A program made the position numbers and the translations under genes. A DNA stretch of 64,000 bases from positions 186,001-250,000 of the forward strand of contig NZ_CADIJP010000009.1 of assembly GCF_902859725.1 (NCBI RefSeq), read 5' to 3'. The first letter of the stretch is position 1; every line of letters starts with the position of its first letter. Under the pieces are notes generated by a model that saw nothing but the letters and a program-made list of their open reading frames with translations, was not told where the DNA came from and did no database searches. Source of the DNA: Achromobacter mucicolens. Its GTDB lineage: Bacteria > Pseudomonadota > Gammaproteobacteria > Burkholderiales > Burkholderiaceae_B. This document shows positions 9,614-19,605 of this stretch, piece after piece.

Positions 9614-9621
9614 GTCGCCGC
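9614..9621. repeat. Right target-site duplication of the IS256 element
   Basis: GTCGCCGC, the partner of 8227-8234. It is followed by GCCGCCCATC, which continues the repeat exactly as in copy B. Confidence 0.9.
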
Positions 9622-9822
9622 GCCGCCCATCACCGCTCTCCCCCCTCTGACGAGCGTCATTCGAAAACCACTCTGCGCACGCGCGAAAGCGCACCCCGCA
9701 CCGACGACCCACGTCTCCGATGCCGATTGCCGCCGCCCGGGCGGCAGCAATTCGGCGGCCCCGCAGATCTCCTGCCCTGACCACAGGTCTTACAGCGCCA
9801 CATACCAAAGACCCTCGCAGCA

Positions 9823-9976
9823 CGGCGTCGCGGGCACCGTGGGTGCGAGCGCCGTCGATGCGCCCGAGGGAATCTGAAGGGAGCCGAAGGCGGACGAAGA
9901 TGACGAAGGGGAAGTCCGGAGCGAAGGCTCCGGACCGCAATCGTGGGCGATCGTGCCCACGGTGACCGCGGCGTCG
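9823..9976. repeat. Right (inverted) hairpin module of repeat copy A
   Basis: The 88-bp core at 9857-9944 is the reverse complement of the left-module core with about a dozen changes, including the perfect GTCCGGAGC/GCTCCGGAC hairpin. Its own outer arms (9823-9848 and 9951-9976) share no obvious sequence with the left module's arms but pair with each other around CGCGG(T/G)CACCGTGGG. Confidence 0.8.
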
Positions 9977-10071
9977 GGCGACCTACGAAGAACTCCGTAG
10001 CGCAAAGATCATCGCCCTAAGGAAAACTCCAAGTCACAAAGACATCGACCCACGAAGAACAACCACCAACA

Positions 10072-11208
10072 TCAAGTCTTCACAGACCGATGCCGACTAA
10101 TACTCATCATGATCCCAAACGCAATCCCCATCGTGAACAACGCCGTCCCCCCGTAGCTCATAAAGGGCAACGGCACCCCCACCACGGGCAGGATCCCCGT
10201 CACCATGCCCACGTTCACGAAGACATAGATGAACAGCATCATCGTCAGCGCGCCGGCCAGCAGGCGGCCGAATTGGGATGAGGCGCGGGACGCGATCGTC
10301 AAGCCGCGCGCCATCATCAGGCCGTACAGCACCAGGATTGCGATGCCGCCGTACAGGCCGAATTCCTCGGCGTACACCGCGAAGATGAAGTCGGTCGTGC
10401 GTTCGGGGATGAAGTCCAGGTGCGTCTGCGTCCCCTTCATGTAGCCCTTGCCATAGACGCCGCCGGAGCCCACCGCGATCATCGATTGGATCGTGTGAAA
10501 TCCCTTGCCCAGCGGATCGGAGCTGGGATTGAGCAGCGTGCAGACCCGGTGCTTCTGGTAATCGTGCAGCACCACCCAGTCCACGTCCGGCTCGCAGAGC
10601 TGGTCTTCATAGTAGACCAGCGTGCCGATGGCGATGATGCCAGCCAGCATGACCGGCACCAGCAGCTTGAACGAGAGGCCGGCGAAATAGATCACGAAAA
10701 AGCCCGCGCCGAACACCAGCAGCGCCGTGCCCAGGTCGGGCTGCAGCACGATCAGGCCGAAAGGCGCGGCCAGCATCGCGGCCGCGGCGAGGAAGTCGCG
10801 CACGCGGACTGCGCCTTCGTGGCGCTGGAAGTACCAGGCCAGCATCATCGGCACCGCGATCTTCATCATCTCGGACGGCTGGATGCGCGTCACGCCCAGG
10901 TTCAGCCAGCGGGTCGCGCCCTTGCTGGTCTCGCCGAAGAATTCGACGCCCAGCAGCAGCACCACCCCGACCACGTAGAACGGCAAGGCCAGCTTCATCA
11001 GCAGCTTCGGCGGAATCAGCGCCATCGTCCACATCGCGAAGAAGGCGATGATGAAATTGCGCGACTGTTCCGCAAAGCGCCAGTCGGTGCCGCCGACGGC
11101 CGAGTGCATCACCGTCAGGCCCAGCGCCGCGAACATCATCAGGATCGCGAGCAGCGGCCAGTCGAAGGCCGTGAAGACGCGCAGCAGGATCAGGCCAAGA
11201 CGCTTCAT
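10072..11208 (-). CDS. rodA: Peptidoglycan glycosyltransferase RodA (SEDS family)
   Basis: An integral membrane protein of 378 residues with about ten transmembrane segments. RodA polymerises lipid II into glycan strands for cell elongation, together with PBP2. Family signatures are RWLNLGVTRIQPSEMMKIAVPMMLAWY, the LLVLQPDLGTALLVFGAGFF-type loop (here IVLQPDLGTALL), and the C-terminal GVPLPFMSYGGTAL. The start at 11208 gives the expected N-terminus (MKRLGLILLRVF) and overlaps the mrdA stop by four bases, so the longer reading frame starting at 11355 is rejected. It is the last gene of the mreBCD-mrdA-rodA operon and ends 79 bp from repeat copy A. Confidence 0.96.
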   Translation of the reverse strand: MKRLGLILLRVFTAFDWPLLAILMMFAALGLTVMHSAVGGTDWRFAEQSRNFIIAFFAMWTMALIPPKLLMKLALPFYVVGVVLLLGVEFFGETSKGATRWLNLGVTRIQPSEMMKIAVPMMLAWYFQRHEGAVRVRDFLAAAAMLAAPFGLIVLQPDLGTALLVFGAGFFVIYFAGLSFKLLVPVMLAGIIAIGTLVYYEDQLCEPDVDWVVLHDYQKHRVCTLLNPSSDPLGKGFHTIQSMIAVGSGGVYGKGYMKGTQTHLDFIPERTTDFIFAVYAEEFGLYGGIAILVLYGLMMARGLTIASRASSQFGRLLAGALTMMLFIYVFVNVGMVTGILPVVGVPLPFMSYGGTALFTMGIAFGIMMSISRHRSVKT

Positions 11209-13133
11209 TGTTGGCGCACCAGGTCGGAGGCGATGTCGTCGACGGTCGCCATGGTGTCCGCGCGCTCGGGACGAACGATCTTGTCCTGGCGGTCCTTGGC
11301 CAGCCAGTAGTCGAAGACCTTGCGCGCGACGGGGGCCGCCACGCTGGCGCCCCAACCGGCGTTCTCGACGATCAGCGCCACGGCGATGCGCGGGTGCTCA
11401 AGCGGCGCGAAGCCCATGAACAGCGCGTGGTCGCGCAGACGCTCGTCGATGGCGCTGGCGCGGTAGTGGCCGCCGCGCAGGCTGAACACCTGCGCAGTGC
11501 CGGTCTTGCCGGCGGCCTGGTAGGGCGTGTTGGCGAACGCGCGCCGCGCCGTGCCGGCCCGCACCACGTCGGCCATGGCATTTTTGATGACGTCCACATT
11601 GGCCTGCTTGAGCGGAATGCGATAGTCGGGCGGCGACTCGGTCGGCTTGGCCACACCCGAGCGCGGATCGCGCACCGCGTGCACCAGGTGCGGACGGCGG
11701 TACAGCCCGTTGTTGGCCAGCGTGGAGGTGCCCTGCGCCAGCTGAAGCAGCGTGAACGCGTTGTAGCCCTGGCCCACCGCGACGGAGATGGTCTCGCCCG
11801 CGTACCAGCGCTGGCGTTCCTTGTCCTTGTAGGCCGCGCGCTTCCAGTCGGTGGACGGCAGCACGCCGCGCTTTTCGCCTTCCAGGTCGATGCCCGTGAT
11901 CTGGCCAAACCCGAACTGCTTGGTGAAATCGTGCAGGGCGTTCACTCCGATTTCGGGGCCAAGCGAATAGAAATACGTGTCGGAGGACACGACGATGGCC
12001 TTGTGCATGTCCGTCATGCCATAGGCTGCGCCGCCGGCGTTGCGGAACTTCTGTCCGCCGAATTCGTAGTAGCCCGGGTCCGAGATACGGTCGGTCGCGC
12101 GGCGCTTGCCCAGTTCCAGCGCGGCCAGGCCCACAAAGGGCTTGTAGGTGGAGCCGATGGGATAGGTGCCGTACAGGGGACGGTTGATCAGGGGATGGTC
12201 CGGCGATTCGTTCAGCATGCGCCAATTGTCGACATCGATCCCGTCCACAAAGAGGTTCGGATCGAATGACGGCTGCGACACGAAAGCCAGCACTTCGCCC
12301 GTGTCCGGATCGATGGCGACGAGCGCGCCACGTTGGCCTTCGAACGCCTCTTCGGCCACCTTCTGCAGTCCCATGTCGATGGACAGCATGATGTCCGAGC
12401 CAGGAACCGGATCGATGCGGCGCAACGTGCGCATGGGCCGACCGCCCGCCGTCACCTCGACTTCTTCAAGGCCGGTGCGGCCGTGAAGTTGTTCTTCCCA
12501 GGTCTTTTCGATGCCCTTCTTGCCGATGACCTCGGTGCCGCGATAGTTGCCCAGTTGCCCGGCGCGGTCCAGTTCCTCGATGTCGTTGTCGGCGATGCGG
12601 CCGATGTAGCCCACCACGTGCGCGGCCGACACGCCCTGCGGGTACTCGCGCACCCAGCGGGCGCGCAGTTCCACGCCCGGAAATTGAAACGCGTGCGCGG
12701 CAAACCACGCGGCCTCGGTCTCGTTCAGGTTGTTTCGAAGTTGCAGGCTGGCATAGCGGCTGGACTCGGCGGCGCGGCGCTTGAAGCGGCGCTGGTCGGA
12801 CGGGCTGATGTAGACGACTTCGGTCAGGCGCTCGAAGAGTTCGTTCATGTTGCCCGCGTGGGCCGGCACGACTTCGAGGGTGTAGGTGCGGTAGTTGCGG
12901 GCCAGGACCTCGCCGTTGCGGTCCAGGATCTCGCCGCGGCGCGGGGGAATCGGCACGACCGCGATGCGGTTGCGGTCGGCGCGTTCGGACAGGCCTTCGT
13001 AGCGGTCGACCTGCAGGTACCAGAACCGGCCCACCAGCACGCCAAAACACACCAGCGCGAAGGCGCCGCCCACCCACGCGCGCAGGCGGAAGCGCTGCTT
13101 CTGCTGCTGGCCGGTTTTCTTGAATTCAAACAT
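11205..13133 (-). CDS. mrdA: Penicillin-binding protein 2 (elongation transpeptidase)
   Basis: Class B PBP of 642 residues that cross-links peptidoglycan along the side wall. It has one N-terminal membrane segment (residues 20-40), then the non-penicillin-binding module beginning IPPRRGEILDRNG at 62-74. The transpeptidase domain carries the catalytic SxxK as Ser328-Thr-Tyr-Lys331, the SSD motif at 383-385 and KTG at 543-545. It is translated between mreD (15 bp upstream) and rodA (4-bp overlap), the usual elongasome order in Betaproteobacteria. The C-terminus is extended by a charged tail after the last family block. Confidence 0.96.
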   Translation of the reverse strand: MFEFKKTGQQQKQRFRLRAWVGGAFALVCFGVLVGRFWYLQVDRYEGLSERADRNRIAVVPIPPRRGEILDRNGEVLARNYRTYTLEVVPAHAGNMNELFERLTEVVYISPSDQRRFKRRAAESSRYASLQLRNNLNETEAAWFAAHAFQFPGVELRARWVREYPQGVSAAHVVGYIGRIADNDIEELDRAGQLGNYRGTEVIGKKGIEKTWEEQLHGRTGLEEVEVTAGGRPMRTLRRIDPVPGSDIMLSIDMGLQKVAEEAFEGQRGALVAIDPDTGEVLAFVSQPSFDPNLFVDGIDVDNWRMLNESPDHPLINRPLYGTYPIGSTYKPFVGLAALELGKRRATDRISDPGYYEFGGQKFRNAGGAAYGMTDMHKAIVVSSDTYFYSLGPEIGVNALHDFTKQFGFGQITGIDLEGEKRGVLPSTDWKRAAYKDKERQRWYAGETISVAVGQGYNAFTLLQLAQGTSTLANNGLYRRPHLVHAVRDPRSGVAKPTESPPDYRIPLKQANVDVIKNAMADVVRAGTARRAFANTPYQAAGKTGTAQVFSLRGGHYRASAIDERLRDHALFMGFAPLEHPRIAVALIVENAGWGASVAAPVARKVFDYWLAKDRQDKIVRPERADTMATVDDIASDLVRQQ

Positions 13134-13148
13134 GACGCGACGCCGCCG

Positions 13149-13718
13149 TCAGGCGGATGAGGATTCGGCGTCGTCGACACCACGTTGCGGCAGGTGCAGC
13201 ACCCAGCCCGCCAGCGGCCACAGGGCGGCAGTCAACAGCACGCTGATGCCCCAGTCCCAACCCGGCCATTTGCCGGCCAGCCACGCGTGGATGATCTGGG
13301 TGACAAAGCGCGCAATGAAGAACACAGGCAGCATGTGCATGGCCTGGCTCCAGAGGTCGAAGCGCTGCAGCCGGCGGTGCAGGACCACCGCGCCGTAGGC
13401 GACGAGCGTGTACGAGAGCGCGTGCTCGCCCAGGAGGCCCGCGTCGTGCACGTCCATCAGCAGGCCGAAGAAGAAGGCCGTGAACAGGCCCACGCGGCGC
13501 GGCTCGTGCACGCACCAGAAGGCGATGATGAGCAGCAGCACGTCGGGCGCGCCCTGCCACAGGCGCCACGGCAGCAGCGACACCAGCCACGCGAGCAGCA
13601 CGGTGCCCCACACGAAGAAGGCATGCGCGGGCCCCGACAGCCTGTCGGGCTGCACGTTGCTGGGCGTGCCAAGGCGGCGCGGAGACTGCCCTGCGGCTTG
13701 TTGATTAGTCCGATCCAC
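13149..13718 (-). CDS. mreD: Rod shape-determining membrane protein MreD
   Basis: A hydrophobic inner-membrane protein with about five to six transmembrane segments and the MreD signature FFFGLLMDVHDAGLLGEHALSYTL-type stretch. It is part of the elongasome with MreB, MreC, PBP2 and RodA. I chose a GTG start at 13718, which gives 189 residues and a 14-bp overlap with mreC. An in-frame ATG at 13814 would give 221 residues but would require a long unlikely hydrophilic leader encoded within mreC. An initial hydrophilic stretch of about 35 residues (VDRTNQQAAG...) remains. The exact start is uncertain. Confidence 0.88.
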   Translation of the reverse strand: MDRTNQQAAGQSPRRLGTPSNVQPDRLSGPAHAFFVWGTVLLAWLVSLLPWRLWQGAPDVLLLIIAFWCVHEPRRVGLFTAFFFGLLMDVHDAGLLGEHALSYTLVAYGAVVLHRRLQRFDLWSQAMHMLPVFFIARFVTQIIHAWLAGKWPGWDWGISVLLTAALWPLAGWVLHLPQRGVDDAESSSA

Positions 13719-14589
13719 CGGAATCGACCTCCTGACGGTTGGACTCGGCGCGATCCACATCCACTTGCAGAACCAGGAAGTGGCGATAGCGTTCTGGGTG
13801 GGCCAAGGGTTCACACACGGCGCGCGCGAAACCGGATGCGGTATCGCGTTCGACCGAGGTCACCTTGGCCACGGGCAGGCCGGCGGGAAAGAGGCCGCCG
13901 ACGCCGCTGGTGACAATAGTATCGCCTTCCTTGATGTCGGCATTGGCCGCCAGGTAGCGCACTTCCATCTTGCCGGGGGAATTGCCGCCAAATGCAATCA
14001 GACGCAGTCCGTTGCGCAGCAATTGCACCGGGATGGAGACCTGTTCGTCGGTGACCAGGGCCGCCTCGGCGGTCATCGGCGTCACGCGGACAATCTGGCC
14101 GACCACGCCGCCTTCGTCGATAACGGGCATGCCGGGGGCAAGACCGGCTTTGCTGCCCTTGTTGAAGACCAGACGCTGGGTGAACGCGTTGGTGGGTTCG
14201 TACATGACTTCGACCACCACCGCGGACTGCGCCACGGTGTCGGTCACACCAAGCAGGCGGCGCAGCTGGGAGTTTTCGGCGGCGAGCTGGGCGGCGTGGG
14301 ACGCGACCTGGGCAAGCTCGATGCGCTGGCGTTGCAGGGCCTCGTTTTCGCTGCGGATGAGATTGGCCGCGTTGACCCACTCATTGACTTGCTGGACGAG
14401 GTCGCGCGGCGCCATGACGGCGCGCTGGAAGGGATAAAGCGCCACGGCGATCGTCCGGCGCGCCGGCTCCAGCATGCGCCATTGTGAATCCATGACGATC
14501 AGGGCCAGGGCAAGGACGACCAGAACGACCAGCCGCACCTCTGCCGGTGGGCCGCGCCTGAATAGGGGGGGAGTCCCTTGTCGTTGCAT
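13705..14589 (-). CDS. mreC: Rod shape-determining protein MreC
   Basis: A bitopic inner-membrane protein of 294 residues: a short cytoplasmic N-terminus, one membrane helix (about residues 19-34), a coiled coil (about 70-112, with repeated Glu/Gln/Leu heptads), and two beta-barrel domains holding VFNKGSKAGLAPGMPVID and IVTSGVGGLFPAGLPVAKV. MreC binds and activates PBP2 in the periplasm. The length fits the family. It lies 84 bp downstream of mreB and overlaps mreD. Confidence 0.95.
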   Translation of the reverse strand: MQRQGTPPLFRRGPPAEVRLVVLVVLALALIVMDSQWRMLEPARRTIAVALYPFQRAVMAPRDLVQQVNEWVNAANLIRSENEALQRQRIELAQVASHAAQLAAENSQLRRLLGVTDTVAQSAVVVEVMYEPTNAFTQRLVFNKGSKAGLAPGMPVIDEGGVVGQIVRVTPMTAEAALVTDEQVSIPVQLLRNGLRLIAFGGNSPGKMEVRYLAANADIKEGDTIVTSGVGGLFPAGLPVAKVTSVERDTASGFARAVCEPLAHPERYRHFLVLQVDVDRAESNRQEVDSGGSD

Positions 14590-14673
14590 GAATCTCAGCC
14601 CGGGCGCCCGCGTCCGAGGCCCCCGCAGCGGCCGGAGCCAGAAAAAAGCGGGGCTCCGGGCTGGCGGGCAATA

Positions 14674-15723
<1,050 letters not shown>

Positions 15724-15946
15724 TCAGCTAAATTCTGGGGGGAATTGGGGTCAAGCCGCGGGGCGTTTGGCCCGAGAAACGACGGGTCCGCCTGTCATCA
15801 CGGCGATTAAACCGTGAATCATAACTTATAATTTCCCCGGAAATAGCGCATAAATGCAGGCTATTCAAGCTTTGTAACGGGTTTGGCATGTGCATACTGC
15901 CCACTCCCGCCCCGCGGCCTTCGCTCACCGATTTTTGCAATTCCCC

Positions 15947-16255
15947 ATGGCGCTCAACGACAAAGATGTGGCCCGCATTGCCCGGCTGGCCAGAATCGAA
16001 CTGACCCCCGACCAGCGCACCGTCGCGCAGGCCGAACTCAACGGCATTCTCCACTTGATCGAACGGCTCCAGTCCGTCGACACGCAAGGCGTGGAACCTT
16101 TGGCCCATCCTCTGTCCGCCCACGAAGACATCGTATTGCGCCTGCGTGAAGACGCCGTGACTGAAGCCGGTTCGCAAGCCCGCCGCGAGGAACTGCTGGC
16201 CAATGCGCCGGATGCCCAGGACGGCCTGTTCCTGGTTCCCAAGGTCCTGGAATAA
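15947..16255 (+). CDS. gatC: Glutamyl/aspartyl-tRNA(Gln/Asn) amidotransferase subunit C
   Basis: Small subunit (102 residues) that wraps around GatA and stabilises the GatCAB complex, which converts Glu-tRNA(Gln) or Asp-tRNA(Asn) to the amidated form. Typical features are the N-terminal DVARIARLARIEL helix, LNGILHLIERLQSVDTQGVEP, and a C-terminal FLVPKVLE hook. I chose the start at 15947 (MALNDKDV) because it gives the normal length; an upstream ATG at 15890 would add 19 residues with no family match. gatA follows after three bases. Confidence 0.95.
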   Translation: MALNDKDVARIARLARIELTPDQRTVAQAELNGILHLIERLQSVDTQGVEPLAHPLSAHEDIVLRLREDAVTEAGSQARREELLANAPDAQDGLFLVPKVLE

Positions 16256-16258
16256 GTC

Positions 16259-17794
16259 ATGACGAAACCTGCCCTGCACACCCAGTTCGAGGGGATCGCC
16301 GCCCTGCGCGCGGCCCTCGCCCAACGCGAAATCAGTGCCGTTGACCTGGCGCAAAGCGCCTTGTCGGCCGCCGAAGCGGCCAGCGGCCTGAACAGCTTTT
16401 TACATATTGACGCCGAATTGACGCTGGCCCAGGCGCGCGCGGCCGACGCCGCGCTGGCGGCCGGCACCGCCGGTCCGCTGGCGGGCATCCCGATCGCCCA
16501 CAAGGACGCCTTCGTCACGCGCGGCTGGCGCACCACCGCGGGCAGCAAGATGCTCGAGGGTTACACCAGCCCGTTCGACGCCACCGTCGTGGAGCGTCTG
16601 CAAGCGGCCGGCGCGGTTTCGCTGGGCAAGCTGAACTGCGACGAATTCGCCATGGGCTCCGGCAACGAGAACTCCGCCTACGGCGCCGTGAAGAACCCGT
16701 GGGACCACGCTGCCGTGCCCGGCGGCTCGTCGGGCGGTTCGGCCGCCGCCGTGGCCGCCCGCCTGGTCGCTGCCGCCACCGGCACCGACACCGGCGGCTC
16801 GGTTCGCCAGCCCGCCGCCCTGTGCGGCGTAAGCGGCATCAAGCCCACCTATGGCACCGTGTCGCGTTACGGCATGGTGGCCTTCGGCTCCAGCCTGGAC
16901 CAGGCCGGCCCGCTGGCCCCCAGCAGCCGCGACCTGCTCGAACTGCTGGACGTCATCAGCGGCTTTGACCCGCGCGACGCCACCAGCCTTGAAAAGTGCG
17001 ACGGCGCCGTCAACGAGCCCGGCCGCGTGCGCCGCGACTTCGACGCCGCGCAAGGGCGCTTCGACGCCGCCGGCAGCCAGCCCCTGAAGGGCCTGCGCAT
17101 TGGCGTACCCGAGGAATATTTTGGCGCTGGCCTGGCGCCCGACGTGGCCGCTGCCGTTCAGGCCGCGCTTGAGCAGTTCGAGGCGCTGGGCGCCGTGCGC
17201 GTGCCTGTCTCGCTGCCGCGCACTGAACTGGCCATTCCGGCGTACTACGTGATCGCCCCCGCCGAAGCGTCCAGCAACCTGGCGCGCTACGACGGCGTGC
17301 GCTACGGCCACCGCGCCAAGCAGTATGGCGACCTGAACGAGATGATCAGCCGCTCGCGCGCCGAAGGTTTCGGCGACGAGGTCAAGCGCCGCATCCTGAT
17401 CGGCACCTACGTGCTGTCCCACGGCTATTACGACGCCTACTACCTGCAGGCGCAGCGCCTGCGCCGCCTGATCGCGCAGGACTTCCAGCGCGCCTTTGCG
17501 GACCAGTGCGACGTCATCATGGGACCGGTCACGCCCACGGTCGCCAAGAACATCGGCGACAACCGCGACGACCCGACCGCCGACTGGCTGGCCGACGTCT
17601 ACACGCTGGGCGTCAGCCTGGCGGGCCTGCCCGCCATGTCGATCCCCTGCGGTTTCGGCGGCGAAAAACAAAATCGCCCCATCGGCCTGCAGATCATCGG
17701 CAACTACTTCGACGAAGGCCGCCTGCTGGCCATCGCCGACCGCTTCCAACACGTGACGGACTGGCATCAGCGTGCCCCTGTCCAGCAAGGCTGA
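16259..17794 (+). CDS. gatA: Glutamyl/aspartyl-tRNA amidotransferase subunit A
   Basis: The amidase subunit (511 residues) releases ammonia from glutamine for transfer to the misacylated tRNA. The Ser-cisSer-Lys triad is visible as Lys82 (IAHKDAF), Ser157 (GGSSGGS) and Ser181 ([13 protein letters not shown]), with the same 75 and 24 residue spacing as in well-studied GatA proteins. The glycine-rich region between is intact. The gene lies between gatC and gatB with short spacers of three and four bases, so the three subunits should be made together. Confidence 0.97.
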   Translation: MTKPALHTQFEGIAALRAALAQREISAVDLAQSALSAAEAASGLNSFLHIDAELTLAQARAADAALAAGTAGPLAGIPIAHKDAFVTRGWRTTAGSKMLEGYTSPFDATVVERLQAAGAVSLGKLNCDEFAMGSGNENSAYGAVKNPWDHAAVPGGSSGGSAAAVAARLVAAATGTDTGGSVRQPAALCGVSGIKPTYGTVSRYGMVAFGSSLDQAGPLAPSSRDLLELLDVISGFDPRDATSLEKCDGAVNEPGRVRRDFDAAQGRFDAAGSQPLKGLRIGVPEEYFGAGLAPDVAAAVQAALEQFEALGAVRVPVSLPRTELAIPAYYVIAPAEASSNLARYDGVRYGHRAKQYGDLNEMISRSRAEGFGDEVKRRILIGTYVLSHGYYDAYYLQAQRLRRLIAQDFQRAFADQCDVIMGPVTPTVAKNIGDNRDDPTADWLADVYTLGVSLAGLPAMSIPCGFGGEKQNRPIGLQIIGNYFDEGRLLAIADRFQHVTDWHQRAPVQQG

Positions 17795-17798
17795 GAAC

Positions 17799-19256
17799 AT
17801 GAACTGGGAAATCGTCATCGGCCTGGAAACGCACACGCAGCTTTCCACGGACTCCAAGATTTTTTCGGGCAGCAGCACCCAATTCGGTGCCGCGCCCAAC
17901 ACGCAGGCCAATGAAGTCGACCTGGCCCTGCCGGGCAGCCTGCCGGTCATGAACCGCGGCGCGGCCGAACGCGCCATCCGCTTCGGTCTGGCCGTGGGCG
18001 CCAAGATCGCGCCGCGCTCGGTCTTTGCGCGCAAGAACTACTTCTACCCTGACCTGCCCAAGGGCTACCAGATCAGCCAGTACGAGCTGCCCGTGGTGGT
18101 GGGCGGTTCGCTGTCGTTCTTCGTCGGCGAAGAGGAAAAGACCGTCAACCTGACGCGCGCCCACCTGGAGGAAGACGCCGGCAAGTCCCTGCACGACGAC
18201 TTCAGCCTGGCCAATGGCAGCCCCGCCAGCGGCATCGACCTGAACCGCGCCGGCACCCCGCTGCTTGAAATCGTGACCGAACCCGAAATGCGCTCGGCCG
18301 CCGAGGCCGTGGCCTATGCGCGCGCGCTGCACAGCCTGGTCGTGTGGCTGGGCATCTGCGATGGCAACATGCAGGAAGGCTCGTTCCGCTGCGACGCCAA
18401 CGTGTCGGTGCGCCCGGTGGGCCAGAAGGAATTCGGCACCCGCACCGAGATCAAGAACGTCAACTCGTTCCGCTTCCTGGAACGCGCCATCATTTATGAA
18501 GCGCGCCGCCAGATCGAGCTGATCGAGGACGGCGGCACCGTCGTCCAGGAAACGCGTCTGTACGACGCCGACCGCGACGAGACGCGCAGCATGCGCAGCA
18601 AGGAAGACGCGCACGACTACCGCTATTTCCCCGACCCCGACCTGCCCACGCTGGTGATCTCCAGCGACTGGGTGGACGAGGTCCGCGCCGCCATGCCCGA
18701 ACTGCCGGCCGCCCAGCGCGCGCGCTTTGAATCGGAATACGGCCTGCCCGCCTACGACGCGGCCCAACTGACCGTCAGCCGCGACCTGGCCGCCTACTTT
18801 GAGGCCGTGGCGCACGCGCTGCCGGCCGGTCAGGCCAAACTTGCGTCCAACTGGGTCATGGGCGAAGTCGCGGCCGTGCTCAACAAGGAAGAAAAGACCA
18901 TCGCCGAATCGCCCGTCGCCGCGCCCGCGCTGGCGGCCCTGATCGGCCGCATCATCGACGGCACGATCTCCAACAAGATCGCCCGCGAGGTCTTTGGCGC
19001 CATGTGGGCCGGCGAGAACGGCGGCGACGCCGACGCCATCATCGAGTCCCGCGGCCTGAAGCAGATCAGCGACACGGGCGCCATCGGCGCGATGATCGAC
19101 GAGGTGCTGGCCGCCAACCCGGCCATCGTCGAGGAGTACCGCGCTGGCAAGCAGAAGGCGTTCAACTCCCTGGTCGGCCAGATCATGAAGGCCGCCCGCG
19201 GCAAGGCCAACCCGCAGCAGGTGAATGACTTGCTGAAGCAGAAGTTGGATAGTTGA
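17799..19256 (+). CDS. gatB: Glutamyl/aspartyl-tRNA amidotransferase subunit B
   Basis: The kinase and tRNA-binding subunit (485 residues). It activates the tRNA-bound Glu or Asp with ATP and accepts ammonia from GatA. Family hallmarks are [15 protein letters not shown] at the start, the [19 protein letters not shown] stretch, [18 protein letters not shown], and the C-terminal YqeY-like helical domain ending [17 protein letters not shown] place the start at 17799 because the residues before it (from 17772) lie inside gatA and do not match the family. A terminator follows the stop. Confidence 0.97.
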   Translation: MNWEIVIGLETHTQLSTDSKIFSGSSTQFGAAPNTQANEVDLALPGSLPVMNRGAAERAIRFGLAVGAKIAPRSVFARKNYFYPDLPKGYQISQYELPVVVGGSLSFFVGEEEKTVNLTRAHLEEDAGKSLHDDFSLANGSPASGIDLNRAGTPLLEIVTEPEMRSAAEAVAYARALHSLVVWLGICDGNMQEGSFRCDANVSVRPVGQKEFGTRTEIKNVNSFRFLERAIIYEARRQIELIEDGGTVVQETRLYDADRDETRSMRSKEDAHDYRYFPDPDLPTLVISSDWVDEVRAAMPELPAAQRARFESEYGLPAYDAAQLTVSRDLAAYFEAVAHALPAGQAKLASNWVMGEVAAVLNKEEKTIAESPVAAPALAALIGRIIDGTISNKIAREVFGAMWAGENGGDADAIIESRGLKQISDTGAIGAMIDEVLAANPAIVEEYRAGKQKAFNSLVGQIMKAARGKANPQQVNDLLKQKLDS

Positions 19257-19285
19257 TCGCTTATTGCGAAATCAGACTAATCCGA

Positions 19286-19313
19286 AGCCGCGGCAGATTG
19301 CCGCGGCTTTTTC
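19286..19313 (+). terminator. Rho-independent terminator after gatCAB
   Basis: A perfect 10-bp stem AGCCGCGGCA / TGCCGCGGCT with a 3-nt loop is followed by TTTTC. Confidence 0.9.
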
Positions 19314-19356
19314 TTTGGCGAAGAATGGAGCGGTCAATGTCTGATGGGAAGACAAC

Positions 19357-19605
19357 ATGTCTCCGTACTTTGAAGTGCCCCTGGAACAGCTGCCCCAGCG
19401 TGTGGATTCGCTCATTGAAGCCGCACACCAAGGAGCCCGCATCGTCGTCCTGCGTGACGGACAGCCCTACGCCCAGATCCGCCCCGTCAATCCCATGATG
19501 AGCGAAAACGCGCATTGGGCAGTGGAGTCGATAAAGACGTTTCCCGCCATCCAGCACGACAGCTATGAGAGCTGGTGGGCGGCGGTAAAGCCGGTGCACG
19601 AATGA
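19357..19605 (+). CDS. Phd/YefM-like antitoxin
   Basis: A small protein of 82 residues with the Phd/YefM N-terminal DNA-binding pattern: PLEQLPQRVDSLIEAAHQG, then the short beta-hairpin IVVLRDGQPYAQIRPV, which matches the antitoxin motif (V-x-x-x-G-x-x-x-A-x-I/L). The C-terminus ([28 protein letters not shown]) would bind the toxin. The stop overlaps the start of a PIN-domain gene by four bases (ATGA), the usual layout of type II toxin-antitoxin operons. Such antitoxins repress their own promoter and neutralise the toxin. Confidence 0.8.
   Translation: MSPYFEVPLEQLPQRVDSLIEAAHQGARIVVLRDGQPYAQIRPVNPMMSENAHWAVESIKTFPAIQHDSYESWWAAVKPVHE

Larger units (their letters stand above)
7678..9993. repeat. 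Composite hairpin-rich repeat, copy A (split by IS256 element)
   Basis: A non-coding repeat of about 929 bp once the 1379-bp insertion and one 8-bp target duplication are removed. It matches copy B (31986-32913) from the TTTAGGCTGGC start to the ACCTACGAAGAAC end. By eye, the 380 bp right of the insertion differ from copy B at about nine positions. The order is: left hairpin module (7710-7869), a GC-rich spacer, two 13-bp palindromes (8055-8067 and 8106-8118), a third hairpin (8188-8200 with 9619-9631) into which the IS landed, and the inverted right module (9823-9976). The copy lies directly between an Ldh gene and the 3' end of rodA. The short ORFs inside are judged not to be genes. Confidence 0.85.
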
